Notes: generated by a model not told the origin, from the sequence alone. Counted from the first letter of the stretch, positions 7,342-14,990 are shown. The stretch is 19,047 bases of DNA from RGDT01 sp964630925 (GCA_964630925.1 CAZVZK010000183.1:1-19047); one strand, 5' to 3'. Program-made: numbers and translations.

Positions 7342-7457
7342 TGAGGTGCATCCTCCTCGTCAGCCACCAGGAGGACTTCGCCGAGGCCTTCACCGACGGA
7401 TACCAGCTCAAACTCGAGAACGGCGCCACCCGCGTGACCCGCTTCCAGAAGTGACGG
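7342..7457 (+). repeat. Direct repeat, copy 2: detached 3' end of sbcC
   Basis: Gap-free match to 6306-6421 (112 of 116 bases). It encodes the SbcC C-terminus from RCILLVSHQEDF to the stop at 7452-7454 but has no gene in frame upstream, so it is a fragment. It lies between the DUF4085-like gene and the PQQ-propeller gene, and marks the right edge of the 920-bp cassette. Confidence 0.95.
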
Positions 7458-7549
7458 CCTGGCAACGCCTCGCCCCGCGCAACCCTCCCCCTATAACAAC
7501 GTCGCCCACCCCACCCGCGACAACCCCCACCGGACTGAAGGGACGTGCC

Positions 7550-8845
7550 GTGACCGCACCCTGCCTCCTCCTCGCCGCCCTCGCCCTCTCCGCCGACTGG
7601 CCCCAGTGGCGCGGCCCCACGAATAACGGCCTCTGCACCGAGACGGGCCTGCCGACGAAGTGGTCCGAGACGGAGGGCGTCGCCTGGAAGCTCGACCTCC
7701 CCGGCGAGGGCTACTCCACCCCGTGCATCTCCGGCGAGCGGATCTTCCTCACCAGCCGCGACACCCGCGAGGATAGGGAGGTCAAGAAGGGCAAGGGCAA
7801 GGCCCCCCCCGCAGGCAACATCCTCCTCCTGTGCATCGGCACCGACGGCAAGGAGAAGTGGCGCCGCGACCTCGGCAAGGCCGTCCCCGCCAGCGGCCCC
7901 GGCGACGAGGGCAACGCCGCCTCCCCCTCCCCCTCCACCGACGGCAAGGCCGTCTTCGTCTTCTCCGCCAACGGCACCTGCGCCGCCTTCGACTTCGCCG
8001 GCAAGGAGCTGTGGCGCTTCGACGCCCAGAAGCGCTACGGCGCCTTCCGCATCGCCTTCGGCATGCACTCCACGCCCGTCCTCCACGACGGCCGCCTCTA
8101 CCTCCAGCTCATCCACGACGGCGGCGGACAGGTCATCAGCATCGACACCAAGGACGGCTCCGAGGTCTGGAAGGTCAAGCGCGAGAGCGACGGCACCGCC
8201 GAGAACAAGCACGGCTACACCTCCCCCTTCATGTGGACCAACGGCAAGGACGCTTACCTCGTCACCCACGGCCAGGACTACGCCATCGCCTATTCCCTCA
8301 AGGAGGGCAAGGAGCTGTGGCGCGTGGCCGGCCTCAACCCGCAGGGTGACGGCTACCGCCGCGACCTGCGCTTCGTCGCGTCCCCCGTCTGCACCCCGGA
8401 CCTGATCGTCGTGCCCAGCGCCAAGAACAAGGGCGTCGTCGCCATCAGGCCCGACGCCGAGGGCCGCATCGAGGCCGGCAACAAGCACGAGGTGTGGCGC
8501 CTCTCCAGCGGCACGCCCGACGTGCCGTCCCCCCTGGTCCACAACGGCCTGGTCTACCTGGCCGGTGAGTTCGGCTCCATCACCGTCCTCGACGCGAAGA
8601 CGGGCACGCAGATCTACAAGAAGACGCCGGGCAAGGGCCGGCACCGGGCCAACCCGGTGCTGGCGGACGGCAAGGTCTACCTCGTGGGCCGCGACACGGG
8701 CGTGGTCAACGTCATCAAGGCCGGCAAGGTGTACGAGCTGCTGGCGGCGAACACGCTGCCGGACACGCTGCCGGCGTCCCCGGCCATCAGCGGCGGCCGC
8801 ATCTACCTCCGCGGCCTGAAGTCGCTGTGGGCCCTCGGCAAATAG
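7550..8845 (+). CDS. Secreted PQQ-type beta-propeller protein (BamB/quinoprotein-like)
   Basis: A 431-residue exported protein of the outer-membrane-protein-assembly/PQQ-binding-like propeller group that is abundant in planctomycetes. The N-terminus is a short hydrophobic signal peptide (CLLLAALALSA) followed by DWPQWRGPTNNG, the characteristic mature start. Propeller blades can be followed through repeats such as GKEKWRRDLGKAV, GKELWRFDAQK, GSEVWKVKRES, GKELWRVAGLN and LYLRGLKSLWALGK-type endings. No dehydrogenase catalytic residues are evident, so a scaffold or binding role is more likely than enzyme activity. The GTG at 7550 is chosen because AAGGGA (7538-7543) is 6 bp upstream and the signal peptide follows; the frame is open further upstream through repeat copy 2, but there it is a wrong-frame reading of the sbcC end. 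TATAAC at 7492-7497 could be a -10 box. Confidence 0.88.
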   Translation: MTAPCLLLAALALSADWPQWRGPTNNGLCTETGLPTKWSETEGVAWKLDLPGEGYSTPCISGERIFLTSRDTREDREVKKGKGKAPPAGNILLLCIGTDGKEKWRRDLGKAVPASGPGDEGNAASPSPSTDGKAVFVFSANGTCAAFDFAGKELWRFDAQKRYGAFRIAFGMHSTPVLHDGRLYLQLIHDGGGQVISIDTKDGSEVWKVKRESDGTAENKHGYTSPFMWTNGKDAYLVTHGQDYAIAYSLKEGKELWRVAGLNPQGDGYRRDLRFVASPVCTPDLIVVPSAKNKGVVAIRPDAEGRIEAGNKHEVWRLSSGTPDVPSPLVHNGLVYLAGEFGSITVLDAKTGTQIYKKTPGKGRHRANPVLADGKVYLVGRDTGVVNVIKAGKVYELLAANTLPDTLPASPAISGGRIYLRGLKSLWALGK

Positions 8846-8900
8846 CAGCCAGAAGAAGTCACCAGGGGGCTGTTGCCCTCGACACGCCGCTGCCTGCCGT

Positions 8901-9009
8901 CCGGATCAGCATGGATAACAGCCAGGACAAGCGGGCAGGCAGAAGACGTCCTCTCTTCTGGCCTGCCTATCACTTCTCGTCTTCTGCCTTGATCCGTGCT
9001 GATCCGTGG
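8901..9009. repeat. Long imperfect inverted repeat between convergent genes
   Basis: Two nested stems share one axis. The outer stem pairs 8903-8916 with 8992-9005 over 14 bp with one G-T wobble. The inner stem pairs 8934-8946 with 8954-8967 over 13 bp with one bulged G, around a 7-nt loop. Between them the arms remain loosely similar in inverted order. TGATCCGTG is also repeated at 8990 and 9000. It could end transcripts from both sides, though there is no T-tract, or be a dispersed intergenic repeat. Confidence 0.6.
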
Positions 9010-9030
9010 CTCGCCCCTCTTCTTTGCCCC

Positions 9031-11367
9031 TCACCTCGCGGTATTCTCCCAGCCGCCGCCCCACTTCAGGTGCAGGTCGTTCAGGAAGTCGTGCCACCGC
9101 GCCTTCGTCCGCGTCTCCGGGTACGGCACCGGGTCGATGGGCGTGTCCGAGGCGTACACCACCTTGAACCGCCCGCCCTCCACCTTGCCGATCCGTATGA
9201 ACTTGCTCAGGTGCCGCGTCGCCGCGTCCACCGTCACCCGCCCCTCGGGCGCGTCCAGACCCTGCCCCTTGACCGCCTCGCGCACCGCCGCCACGTCCGC
9301 CGTGCCTGCCGCCCGCACCGCCTGCGCCCACACGTGGACGCCGATGTAGGCCGCCTCCATCGGGTCCGAGACGATCCGCCCCGCCCCGTACTTCGCACGG
9401 AACCGCTCCACGAACGCCTTGTTGATCGGGCCGTCGATGCTCTGGAAGTAGTTCCACGCGGCGTAGTCACCCTCGACGTCGGCCGCCCGCAGGCCCCCCA
9501 GCTCCTCCTCCGAGATGCTGAACGACACCGTCGGCGTCACCGCCGGGGTGACGCCGGCCGCCCGGAGGGCGCGGAAGAACGCCACGTTGCTGTCGCCGTT
9601 GATCGTGTTCAGGATCAGGTCCGGCTTCGCCGCCTTGATCCGCTCGATGATCTTCCCGGTGTCGGCGCCGCCGAGCAGGAGGTACTCCTCGCCGACGACC
9701 TCCGCGCCGAGGCCCTTCGCGTGGTCCTTGATGATGGCGTTGGCGCAGTGCGGGAAGACGTAGTCGCTGCCCACCAGGAACAGCCGCTTCTTGCCCAGGA
9801 AGGCGCAGCACCACCTGACCGCGGGCAGGATCTGCTGGTTGGGGGCGGCACCGAGGTAGACGATGTTGGGCGACTGCTCCAGCCCCTCGTACTGCACCGG
9901 GTAGAACAGCAGGTGCCCGTGCTTCTCGAACACCGGCTTCACCGTCTTGCGGCTCGCCGAGGTCCAGCAGCCGAACACCGCGGACACCCTGTCCTCGGTG
10001 ATCAGCTTCTCCGCCTGGCGGGCGAACGTCGGCCAGTCCGACGCCCCGTCCTCGATGACCGCCTCCACACGCCGGCCCAGCACGCCGCCCGCCGCGTTCA
10101 CCTCCGCGAGGGCGAACAGCGTCGCGTCGATCACCGGCTTCTCGCTGATCGACATCGTCCCCGTCCGCGAGTGCAGGACGCCGACACGCACCGGGTCGCG
10201 GCCCGCCGCGGGGCCCTCGGGGCGCTGCCACCGGAGCCACGCCGCCACACCCGCCAGTAGCAGCGCCGCCAGGCCCGCGACGAGGAGCACTCGCCGCGAC
10301 GGGGCGGGCGGGGGGGGCGGCTTCGGGGCGGCGCCGGAGACGAACGGCTCGAGGGCGGCGGCCGCCTCCGCCGCCGTCCGGTAGCGGTCCTCCGGCTTCT
10401 TCGCCATCATCCGCGCCAACACCGCCTGGAGGGCCTCCGGCACCTCGGGGCGCGCGTCGCGGATCGACGGCACCGGGGCCAGCGAGTGCGCCCACATCTG
10501 CTTCATCAGCGACGACTGCTCGGAGCTGGAGAACGGCGGCCGGCCCGCGAGCAGGTCGAACAGGGTGCACCCGAGGCTGTACACGTCCGCACGCGCGTCG
10601 ATCTCGCGGCTCCCCTCCCACTGCTCCGGGGCCATGTAGTCCACCGTCCCCAGCACCTGCCCGCGCTCGGTGATGCGCGGCCCGGCCTTCGCCCCGCCGT
10701 CGCGCAGCACCGCCAGGCCCATGTCGAGGATCTTCACCGTGTCGCCCGCCACGAACAGGTTCGACGGCTTGATGTCGCGGTGGACCAGCCCGCGCTCGTG
10801 CAGGTAGTGCAGCCCGCGCGCCGCCTGGATGGCGTAGCCGCACGCCTCCGCCACAGGGAGGGGCCCACGCGAGCGGCCCATCCGCCCCAGGTCCTGCCCC
10901 TCCAGGTACTCCATCACCAGGAAGAAGCTCTGCCCGACCTGCTCCGCCTCGAACACCGTCACGATGTTCGGGTGCATCAGGCCGGCCGCCAGCTTCGCCT
11001 CGCGCAGGAACCGCTGCTCCTGCTCCGGGCTGTCCAGCAGGTCGCGGCGGATCACCTTCAGGACGACGGGACGCTCCAGCAGGCGATGTTCGGCCTTGAA
11101 CACCGCCCCCATCCCGCCGACCTCGATGAGGCCCACGACGCGGTAGCGCGGGTGGTCGGCCAGCTCGGGCGGAAGCTGCTTGACCTCCTGCTGCTTGCGG
11201 GTGGGGCGCAGGGCGATGGTGCCCGATGTGTTGCGTCGGAGGTTGGTGACGGTGTCGCGGCAGGAGGAACAGGATTGGACATGCGCGTCCACCGCCGAGC
11301 GGTCGAAGTCGCTCAGGTGGCCCGTCGCGTACTGGTCGAGCTGCTGGGGTGAAGGACAGGCCTTCAT
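9031..11367 (-). CDS. Receptor-type Ser/Thr protein kinase with extracellular UrtA-like urea/amide-binding domain
   Basis: A 778-residue membrane protein. Residues 1-45 hold a zinc-finger-like HVQSCSSC (H29, C33, C36). The Hanks-type kinase spans ~74-343: glycine loop EVGGMGAV, Lys104 in VVLKVI, HRDIKPSN (196-203), DMG in place of DFG (215-217), and APE (246-248). A Pro-rich linker leads to one membrane segment (~360-380). The remainder is a periplasmic-binding fold with VGVLHSRTGTMSISE, VFGCWTSASRK, LLFYPVQYEG and GAAPNQQ, which are hallmarks of UrtA/AmiC-type urea or short-amide binding proteins. It would sense a small ligand outside and phosphorylate cytoplasmic targets. Start: ATG at 11365-11367 gives the family-typical MKACPSPQQL; a GTG 6 codons earlier is possible, and neither has a clear ribosome site. 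No urea transporter or urease gene is adjacent. Confidence 0.9.
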   Translation of the reverse strand: MKACPSPQQLDQYATGHLSDFDRSAVDAHVQSCSSCRDTVTNLRRNTSGTIALRPTRKQQEVKQLPPELADHPRYRVVGLIEVGGMGAVFKAEHRLLERPVVLKVIRRDLLDSPEQEQRFLREAKLAAGLMHPNIVTVFEAEQVGQSFFLVMEYLEGQDLGRMGRSRGPLPVAEACGYAIQAARGLHYLHERGLVHRDIKPSNLFVAGDTVKILDMGLAVLRDGGAKAGPRITERGQVLGTVDYMAPEQWEGSREIDARADVYSLGCTLFDLLAGRPPFSSSEQSSLMKQMWAHSLAPVPSIRDARPEVPEALQAVLARMMAKKPEDRYRTAAEAAAALEPFVSGAAPKPPPPPAPSRRVLLVAGLAALLLAGVAAWLRWQRPEGPAAGRDPVRVGVLHSRTGTMSISEKPVIDATLFALAEVNAAGGVLGRRVEAVIEDGASDWPTFARQAEKLITEDRVSAVFGCWTSASRKTVKPVFEKHGHLLFYPVQYEGLEQSPNIVYLGAAPNQQILPAVRWCCAFLGKKRLFLVGSDYVFPHCANAIIKDHAKGLGAEVVGEEYLLLGGADTGKIIERIKAAKPDLILNTINGDSNVAFFRALRAAGVTPAVTPTVSFSISEEELGGLRAADVEGDYAAWNYFQSIDGPINKAFVERFRAKYGAGRIVSDPMEAAYIGVHVWAQAVRAAGTADVAAVREAVKGQGLDAPEGRVTVDAATRHLSKFIRIGKVEGGRFKVVYASDTPIDPVPYPETRTKARWHDFLNDLHLKWGGGWENTAR

Positions 11368-11411
11368 CGTCTGGCGGTGCCCCACGCGGGGATCTGGGCT
11401 TCCCCGACGGC

Positions 11412-11440
11412 ATCCTACCCCCGCCCCGGCGGCGGAACAA
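11412..11440 (-). promoter_or_regulatory. Weak candidate promoter of the receptor kinase gene
   Basis: On the minus strand TTGTTC (11440-11435) and TAGGAT (11417-11412) are 17 bp apart, 45 bp upstream of the ATG. Only 3 of 6 and 4 of 6 consensus bases match, so this is a suggestion. Confidence 0.25.
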
Positions 11441-11548
11441 GGGCGCGGACGCGGCGCCGGTTCGTCTTTTTTCTTCGCGGGCCGTCCGTATCATCCCGGC
11501 CGGCCCTCACGGGCCATCCCCCGACCCGCTCTTGGAGGACGGACCCCC

Positions 11549-12586
11549 ATGCGTTACAAAACCCTCGCGGCCCTCGGCGCCGCCATCGCCGCCGGCGTCG
11601 CCGCCCTGCCCTTCGCCCTGGCCCAGCAGCCGACCCCGCCGGCGGCCGACCTGCCGCCGCCCTGCATCGAGCCCGGCGTCGGCTCCCAGATCCCCTCCTA
11701 CGCCCCGCCCGCTCCGGCCAGGAAGCTGCCCCCGATCAGCAACGACAGCGTCCGCTCTGAGATCCCCTGCCTGCCGGACCTCGCCACGGGCACCGCGTTG
11801 CCGCAGATCGCCACGCCAGCGTGCCCCGAGATCCGTCAGGTCGAGGCCCCGGCCGGCTGCGGCCTGTCCCGCCTGACGCAGCCTCGGGTGCCGACGCTGC
11901 TGGTGAACAGCCGCCGCCTGAAGCTCAACTACACGATCAAGGACGTGGGCCCCTCGGGCGTGTCGCGCCTGGAGCTGTGGGCGACGCGCGACGGCAAGAA
12001 TTGGGCGCGCTACAGCAACGAGCCGCCGCCGAGCGGCCCGCTCGCCGTGCAGGTCGCCGAGGAGGGCAAGTACGGCTTCGCCGTCGTCGTGACCAACGGC
12101 GTCGGCGTGCGTTCGACAGAGCCGAAGACGGGCGACACGCCGCACCTGTGGGTCGTGGTGGACGAGACCGCCCCCGTGGTGAAGATGCACGGCGTCGATG
12201 TGCTGCCGGAGGGCAAGCTGGTGGTCCGCTGGAGCGCCGCCGACGAGCGCCTGACGCCGCGGCCGGTGACGATCAGCGTGTCGGAGAAGGCCGAGGGCCC
12301 GTTCACGCCGGTGGCCACGGCGGTGGAGAACTGCGGCCGGCACGTCCACATGCTGCCGAAGGACCACCCGTATGAGTTCTTCGTGCGTGTCGAGGCGGCG
12401 GACAAGGCCGGCAACGTCGGGCACGACACGACGGCGACGCCGGTGAAGGTCGATCTGAAGAGGCCGCAGGGCGTCATCATCGGCGTGGACGCCGAGAAGC
12501 ACGTCCACGTGCCGGTGGCCATCCCGGCGGAGTCGAAGAAGCCGGACGGGGCGGTGCTGAACTTCCTGATCGGCTTCGCGCGGTGA
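11549..12586 (+). CDS. Secreted beta-sandwich (Fn3/Ig-like) protein of unknown function
   Basis: A 345-residue exported protein. Residues 1-26 are a signal peptide (basic MRYK, a long Ala/Gly/Leu core, then ALAQQ). A Pro/Cys-rich stretch to ~120 contains about six cysteines. After that come LLVNSRRLKLNYTIKDVGPS and LELWATRDGKNW, a pattern I recall from many exported planctomycete proteins. Segments such as VEENCGRHVH-like turns, YEFFVRVEAADKAGNVG and alternating hydrophobic strands suggest two fibronectin-III/Ig-like domains. No catalytic motif is seen. The start at 11549 has GGAGG at 11534-11538, 10 bp upstream, and TATCAT at 11489-11494 may be a -10. It is divergent from the receptor kinase, 181 bp apart, so shared control is possible. 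A GC hairpin follows the stop codon. Confidence 0.85.
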   Translation: MRYKTLAALGAAIAAGVAALPFALAQQPTPPAADLPPPCIEPGVGSQIPSYAPPAPARKLPPISNDSVRSEIPCLPDLATGTALPQIATPACPEIRQVEAPAGCGLSRLTQPRVPTLLVNSRRLKLNYTIKDVGPSGVSRLELWATRDGKNWARYSNEPPPSGPLAVQVAEEGKYGFAVVVTNGVGVRSTEPKTGDTPHLWVVVDETAPVVKMHGVDVLPEGKLVVRWSAADERLTPRPVTISVSEKAEGPFTPVATAVENCGRHVHMLPKDHPYEFFVRVEAADKAGNVGHDTTATPVKVDLKRPQGVIIGVDAEKHVHVPVAIPAESKKPDGAVLNFLIGFAR

Positions 12587-12620
12587 CGCGGACCGGGCGT
12601 CGGCCCACGGAGATCACAGG

Positions 12621-12646
12621 CGGCGGCGGGCGGATGCCCGCCGCCG
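12621..12646 (+). terminator. GC-rich hairpin after the secreted protein gene
   Basis: 12621-12631 pairs exactly with 12636-12646 (11 bp) around the loop GGAT. It lies 35 bp after the stop codon and is followed by TCGGCGTTTGC, so the T-tract is weak. Probably the transcription stop of the upstream gene. Confidence 0.5.
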
Positions 12647-12666
12647 TCGGCGTTTGCATCATCCGG

Positions 12667-12695
12667 TTGACAGGGGGCCGGCGGCCGTGTGAAAT
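12667..12695 (+). promoter_or_regulatory. Candidate promoter with a perfect TTGACA box
   Basis: TTGACA (12667-12672) and TGAAAT (12690-12695, 4 of 6) are 17 bp apart. The transcript would run through the 39-bp repeat region and reach the small gene ending at 13311, with a leader over 300 nt. Confidence 0.4.
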
Positions 12696-12741
12696 CAGAT
12701 GGGGGTAACTGGCGGATCAGGCCCGGCCGCAGGAGTGCCTT

Positions 12742-12923
12742 GAGTGGAGCGTGAGCGGCTCTGGCTGTTGGCGAGCGGGGATGCGTCAGCGCCCCGAGTG
12801 GAGCGTCAGCGGCTCTCGTCTTCGGCGAGTTTGAACGCATCTGGATCGGGTGAGCGGGGATGCGTCAGCGCCCCGAGTGGAGCGTCAGCGCATCTTTGAG
12901 CGTCATTGCCCACAGTGGAGCGT
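12742..12923. repeat. Cluster of direct repeats built on GAGTGGAGCGT, including an exact 39-bp duplication
   Basis: The 39 bp at 12773-12811 recur exactly at 12852-12890, 79 bp further on. The core AGTGGAGCGT occurs four times (from 12743, 12797, 12876 and 12914), with AGCG following in the first three. Spacing is irregular (54, 79, 38 bp), so it is neither a CRISPR nor a simple tandem array. It fills most of the 446-bp stretch between 12587 and 13032, in which I see no convincing gene. Confidence 0.85.
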
Positions 12924-12934
12924 CTGTGCATCTC

Positions 12935-12950
12935 GTTCGGGCGCCCGAAC
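12935..12950. promoter_or_regulatory. 16-bp perfect palindrome, possible operator
   Basis: GTTCGGGCGCCCGAAC is self-complementary over 16 bp without a spacer. It lies between the repeat cluster and the small gene, downstream of the TTGACA promoter. A dimeric regulator could bind here, but no regulator gene is near. Confidence 0.35.
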
Positions 12951-13032
12951 GGTTACCCCCAGATCAGATACTGATACGGGGGCTGCCCCTGAGCGGACGG
13001 CTGATCTTCGCCGAGCGGCTTCGGGCGAAGGT

Positions 13033-13311
13033 GTGTCCTGGTACACGCCAGCGGGCGGCGAGGCTGAGGAGATCCCCCTCAACAAGGGCGCGTTCCGTTC
13101 GGCCCTCGCCCGCGCCGCCGTCCTGTGCAACCAGCACGCGCCGGATTCCGTGTCCCCCTACGGCGGGGAGGGCCTCCTCCGGCTCGAGGACGGCGTCCTG
13201 TATCACGTCTCGTTCGTGAACACCACCGCCGAGCAGCGCATCGAGCTGCGACGCGCGGCCGTCGCCCCCGCCCCGCAAACGGCGCAGGCCGAAACGCCCG
13301 CGGTGGCGTGA
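13033..13311 (+). CDS. Small conserved-looking protein of unknown function (start uncertain)
   Basis: About 92 residues if it begins at the GTG at 13033. The frame is open upstream to about 12850, but that part runs through the repeat cluster and does not look protein-like. The recognisable part goes from SWYTPAGGEAEEIPLNKGAF through LARAAVLCNQHAPDSVSP to LRLEDGVLYHVSFVNTTAEQ and ends in an Ala/Pro tail. Codon third positions are nearly all G or C from ~13060, as in true genes here. There is no signal peptide or membrane segment. I do not recognise the family. Its stop is 9 bp from the convergent TolC-type gene. The upstream repeats may have displaced or rebuilt its 5' end, which would explain the lack of a clear ribosome site and ATG. 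Confidence 0.55.
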   Translation: MSWYTPAGGEAEEIPLNKGAFRSALARAAVLCNQHAPDSVSPYGGEGLLRLEDGVLYHVSFVNTTAEQRIELRRAAVAPAPQTAQAETPAVA

Positions 13312-13320
13312 GCCGCCCCG

Positions 13321-14847
13321 TCACTTCGGCGGCACCGGCTGCAGCGCCGGCGGACACGCGGCCGGCCCGGCAGGCCGCGTCGGCGCACCGAGGAGCAGCA
13401 ACAGCCGGATCTGCCCCTTGTTGTGGGCGGCGATGTTCAGCAGGTTGTTGAAATGCGCCTGCTCCAGCGAGCGGATCGCCAGCATCACCTCCAGCGCGCT
13501 CGCCCCCGGCGCCGACTTCTCCAGCCGCGTGTCGCTCAGCCGGTAGCTCTCGCTGGCGTGCTTGACCTGGGACATCGCCAGGCCGATCTGCTCGCGCCCG
13601 TGCAGGACGGCGTCCTTGCCCTCCTGCACGCCCAGCGCCAGCTTGCCTTGCAGGTCCTGGAGCGCGTACATCGTCTGCGCCTGCCGCAGCCGCGCCCTCT
13701 GACGGTGGAACTCCGTGCGCGTCAGCTCCGCGAGGTTCCACTTCAGGTTCACGCCGATGTCCAGCCGGTTGTCGAAATTCAACGACCCGCCCGGCCCCGC
13801 GCCGATCGCCCCCTCGTAGATGTTGAGCTGCATGATCGGCAGCAGGTTGTGCAGCCCGTACGACTTGTCCAGGCCCGTCTGGATGACCGCGAGCAGGCCG
13901 GACAGCTCGGCGACGCCGGGGCCGTCCTGCATCACCCGCGCCACCAGCTCCTCCGTGGACGGGGTCACGTCCACCAGCTCGAACGGCACGACGGCGAGGT
14001 CCTGCGGGACGAGGACGGTGTGCGGCGGCAGGCCGAGCAACTGCACGAGCTTCGCCATCGCCGCGTTGCCCTGCTGCCGCAGCTTGGCGATGGTCTGCTG
14101 CCGGCCGGCCATCGACGCCTTCATGCTCTCCAGGAACGCCGCCGCCGCCGCCTCCGACTTCGCCATCTTCTCGGCGCGTTCCAGCAGCTTGCGTTCGGAC
14201 TTCTCGATCTCCTCCGCCAGCGCCTGCCCGCGCCGCGCCGTGAGGAAATCGACGTAGGTGCTGGCCGCCTCCAGCAGCACCTCGTTGTCGATGCGCGTCT
14301 TCTCGCCCCTGTCCTGCCAGACGAGACGCTCGTCGTTCAACGCCCGGAAGGTCGATTCGCGCAGGTCGATCTCGCTCTGGATGTTCAGGCCCGGCAGGAC
14401 CGCCCCGGTGCTGGAGTGCGTCAGCGTGCCGTTCTCGTTCTGGATGCCGCCCTCGTGGCGGTAGTAGGCGACGCCGGCGTAGGTGTTGGGCAGCCAGCAG
14501 CGGCAGTTCATCTCCTGGACGAGGAGGCTCTCGTTGAGCTTCTCACGCGCCTGGGCGATGCGCGGGTTCTGCCCCTCGGCGAGGCGGAACACCGCGTCGA
14601 GCGTGATCGGCATCTCCTTCACCTCGGGCGCCGCCGGCGCGGGCGTCGCCGCGGGCGTCGCCGCGGGCGTCGGGGCGTCGTCGGCGGGCGGGGCGTCGGC
14701 GGGGATGGTCCTGTGGGCCCTCCCCTGCTTCGGCGCCTCGACCGGCGGGGGGAGGTTCATGACCGGCGGTGCCGCCACGTCCAGGGACGTGCAGCCGGCC
14801 ACCCCGAGGGCGGCGGCGGCCAGGCTTGCCCAGGAGCGTCGAGACAT
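13321..14847 (-). CDS. TolC-family outer-membrane efflux lipoprotein
   Basis: A 508-residue exported lipoprotein. MSRRSW, an Ala-rich core and VAGC (Cys19) form a type II signal peptide with lipobox. A Pro/Ala-rich linker (~35-75) contains a TPAATPAATPAP microrepeat. From ~80 onward there are long amphipathic helices (ITLDAVFRLAEGQNPRIAQA, then LEEIEKSERKLLERAEKMAK-like coiled coil, and a second helical half with RARLRQAQTMYALQDLQGKL) and beta-strand segments, the duplicated architecture of TolC/OprM channels. It would form the outer-membrane duct of an export pump, but no inner-membrane pump or adaptor gene is adjacent. The ATG at 14847 has GGGAGGTG about 7 bp upstream. It is divergent from the FHA-kinase gene, with 179 bp between the starts. 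Confidence 0.85.
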   Translation of the reverse strand: MSRRSWASLAAAALGVAGCTSLDVAAPPVMNLPPPVEAPKQGRAHRTIPADAPPADDAPTPAATPAATPAPAAPEVKEMPITLDAVFRLAEGQNPRIAQAREKLNESLLVQEMNCRCWLPNTYAGVAYYRHEGGIQNENGTLTHSSTGAVLPGLNIQSEIDLRESTFRALNDERLVWQDRGEKTRIDNEVLLEAASTYVDFLTARRGQALAEEIEKSERKLLERAEKMAKSEAAAAAFLESMKASMAGRQQTIAKLRQQGNAAMAKLVQLLGLPPHTVLVPQDLAVVPFELVDVTPSTEELVARVMQDGPGVAELSGLLAVIQTGLDKSYGLHNLLPIMQLNIYEGAIGAGPGGSLNFDNRLDIGVNLKWNLAELTRTEFHRQRARLRQAQTMYALQDLQGKLALGVQEGKDAVLHGREQIGLAMSQVKHASESYRLSDTRLEKSAPGASALEVMLAIRSLEQAHFNNLLNIAAHNKGQIRLLLLLGAPTRPAGPAACPPALQPVPPK

Positions 14848-14961
14848 GTGAAACACCTCCCACGGGTGGACGAGAAAAACCCGTCTTGCAAATTCAGATC
14901 GGCATTCCGGCGGGGTAAACTTTGCCGCATGTGCGGCGGATGCCGGCGCGGGGGATGATGG

Positions 14962-14990
14962 TTGACAGCCGGCGGGTGAGTCGGGATCAT
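14962..14990 (+). promoter_or_regulatory. Candidate promoter of the FHA-kinase gene
   Basis: A perfect TTGACA (14962-14967) and GATCAT (14985-14990, 4 of 6) are 17 bp apart. Transcription would begin near 14997, which excludes the in-frame ATG at 14922 and supports the start at 15027. Confidence 0.5.

Noticed and set aside
4972..7344. Open frame of 790 codons over the sbcC end and the cassette
   Set aside because: Arg/Pro/Gly-rich wrong-frame reading; the true frames here are sbcC, the toxin-like gene and the DUF4085-like gene.
7346..7549. Upstream extension of the propeller protein through repeat copy 2
   Set aside because: It reads the duplicated sbcC end in the wrong frame; the GTG at 7550 has a ribosome site and a signal peptide.
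12742..12923. CRISPR array
   Set aside because: Only two full repeats, irregular spacing, no cas genes, and the repeat cores do not separate unique spacers of equal length.
12964..13278. Minus-strand small gene opposite the 13033-13311 gene
   Set aside because: The plus-strand product is more protein-like and has better third-position bias; the minus frame is a shadow.
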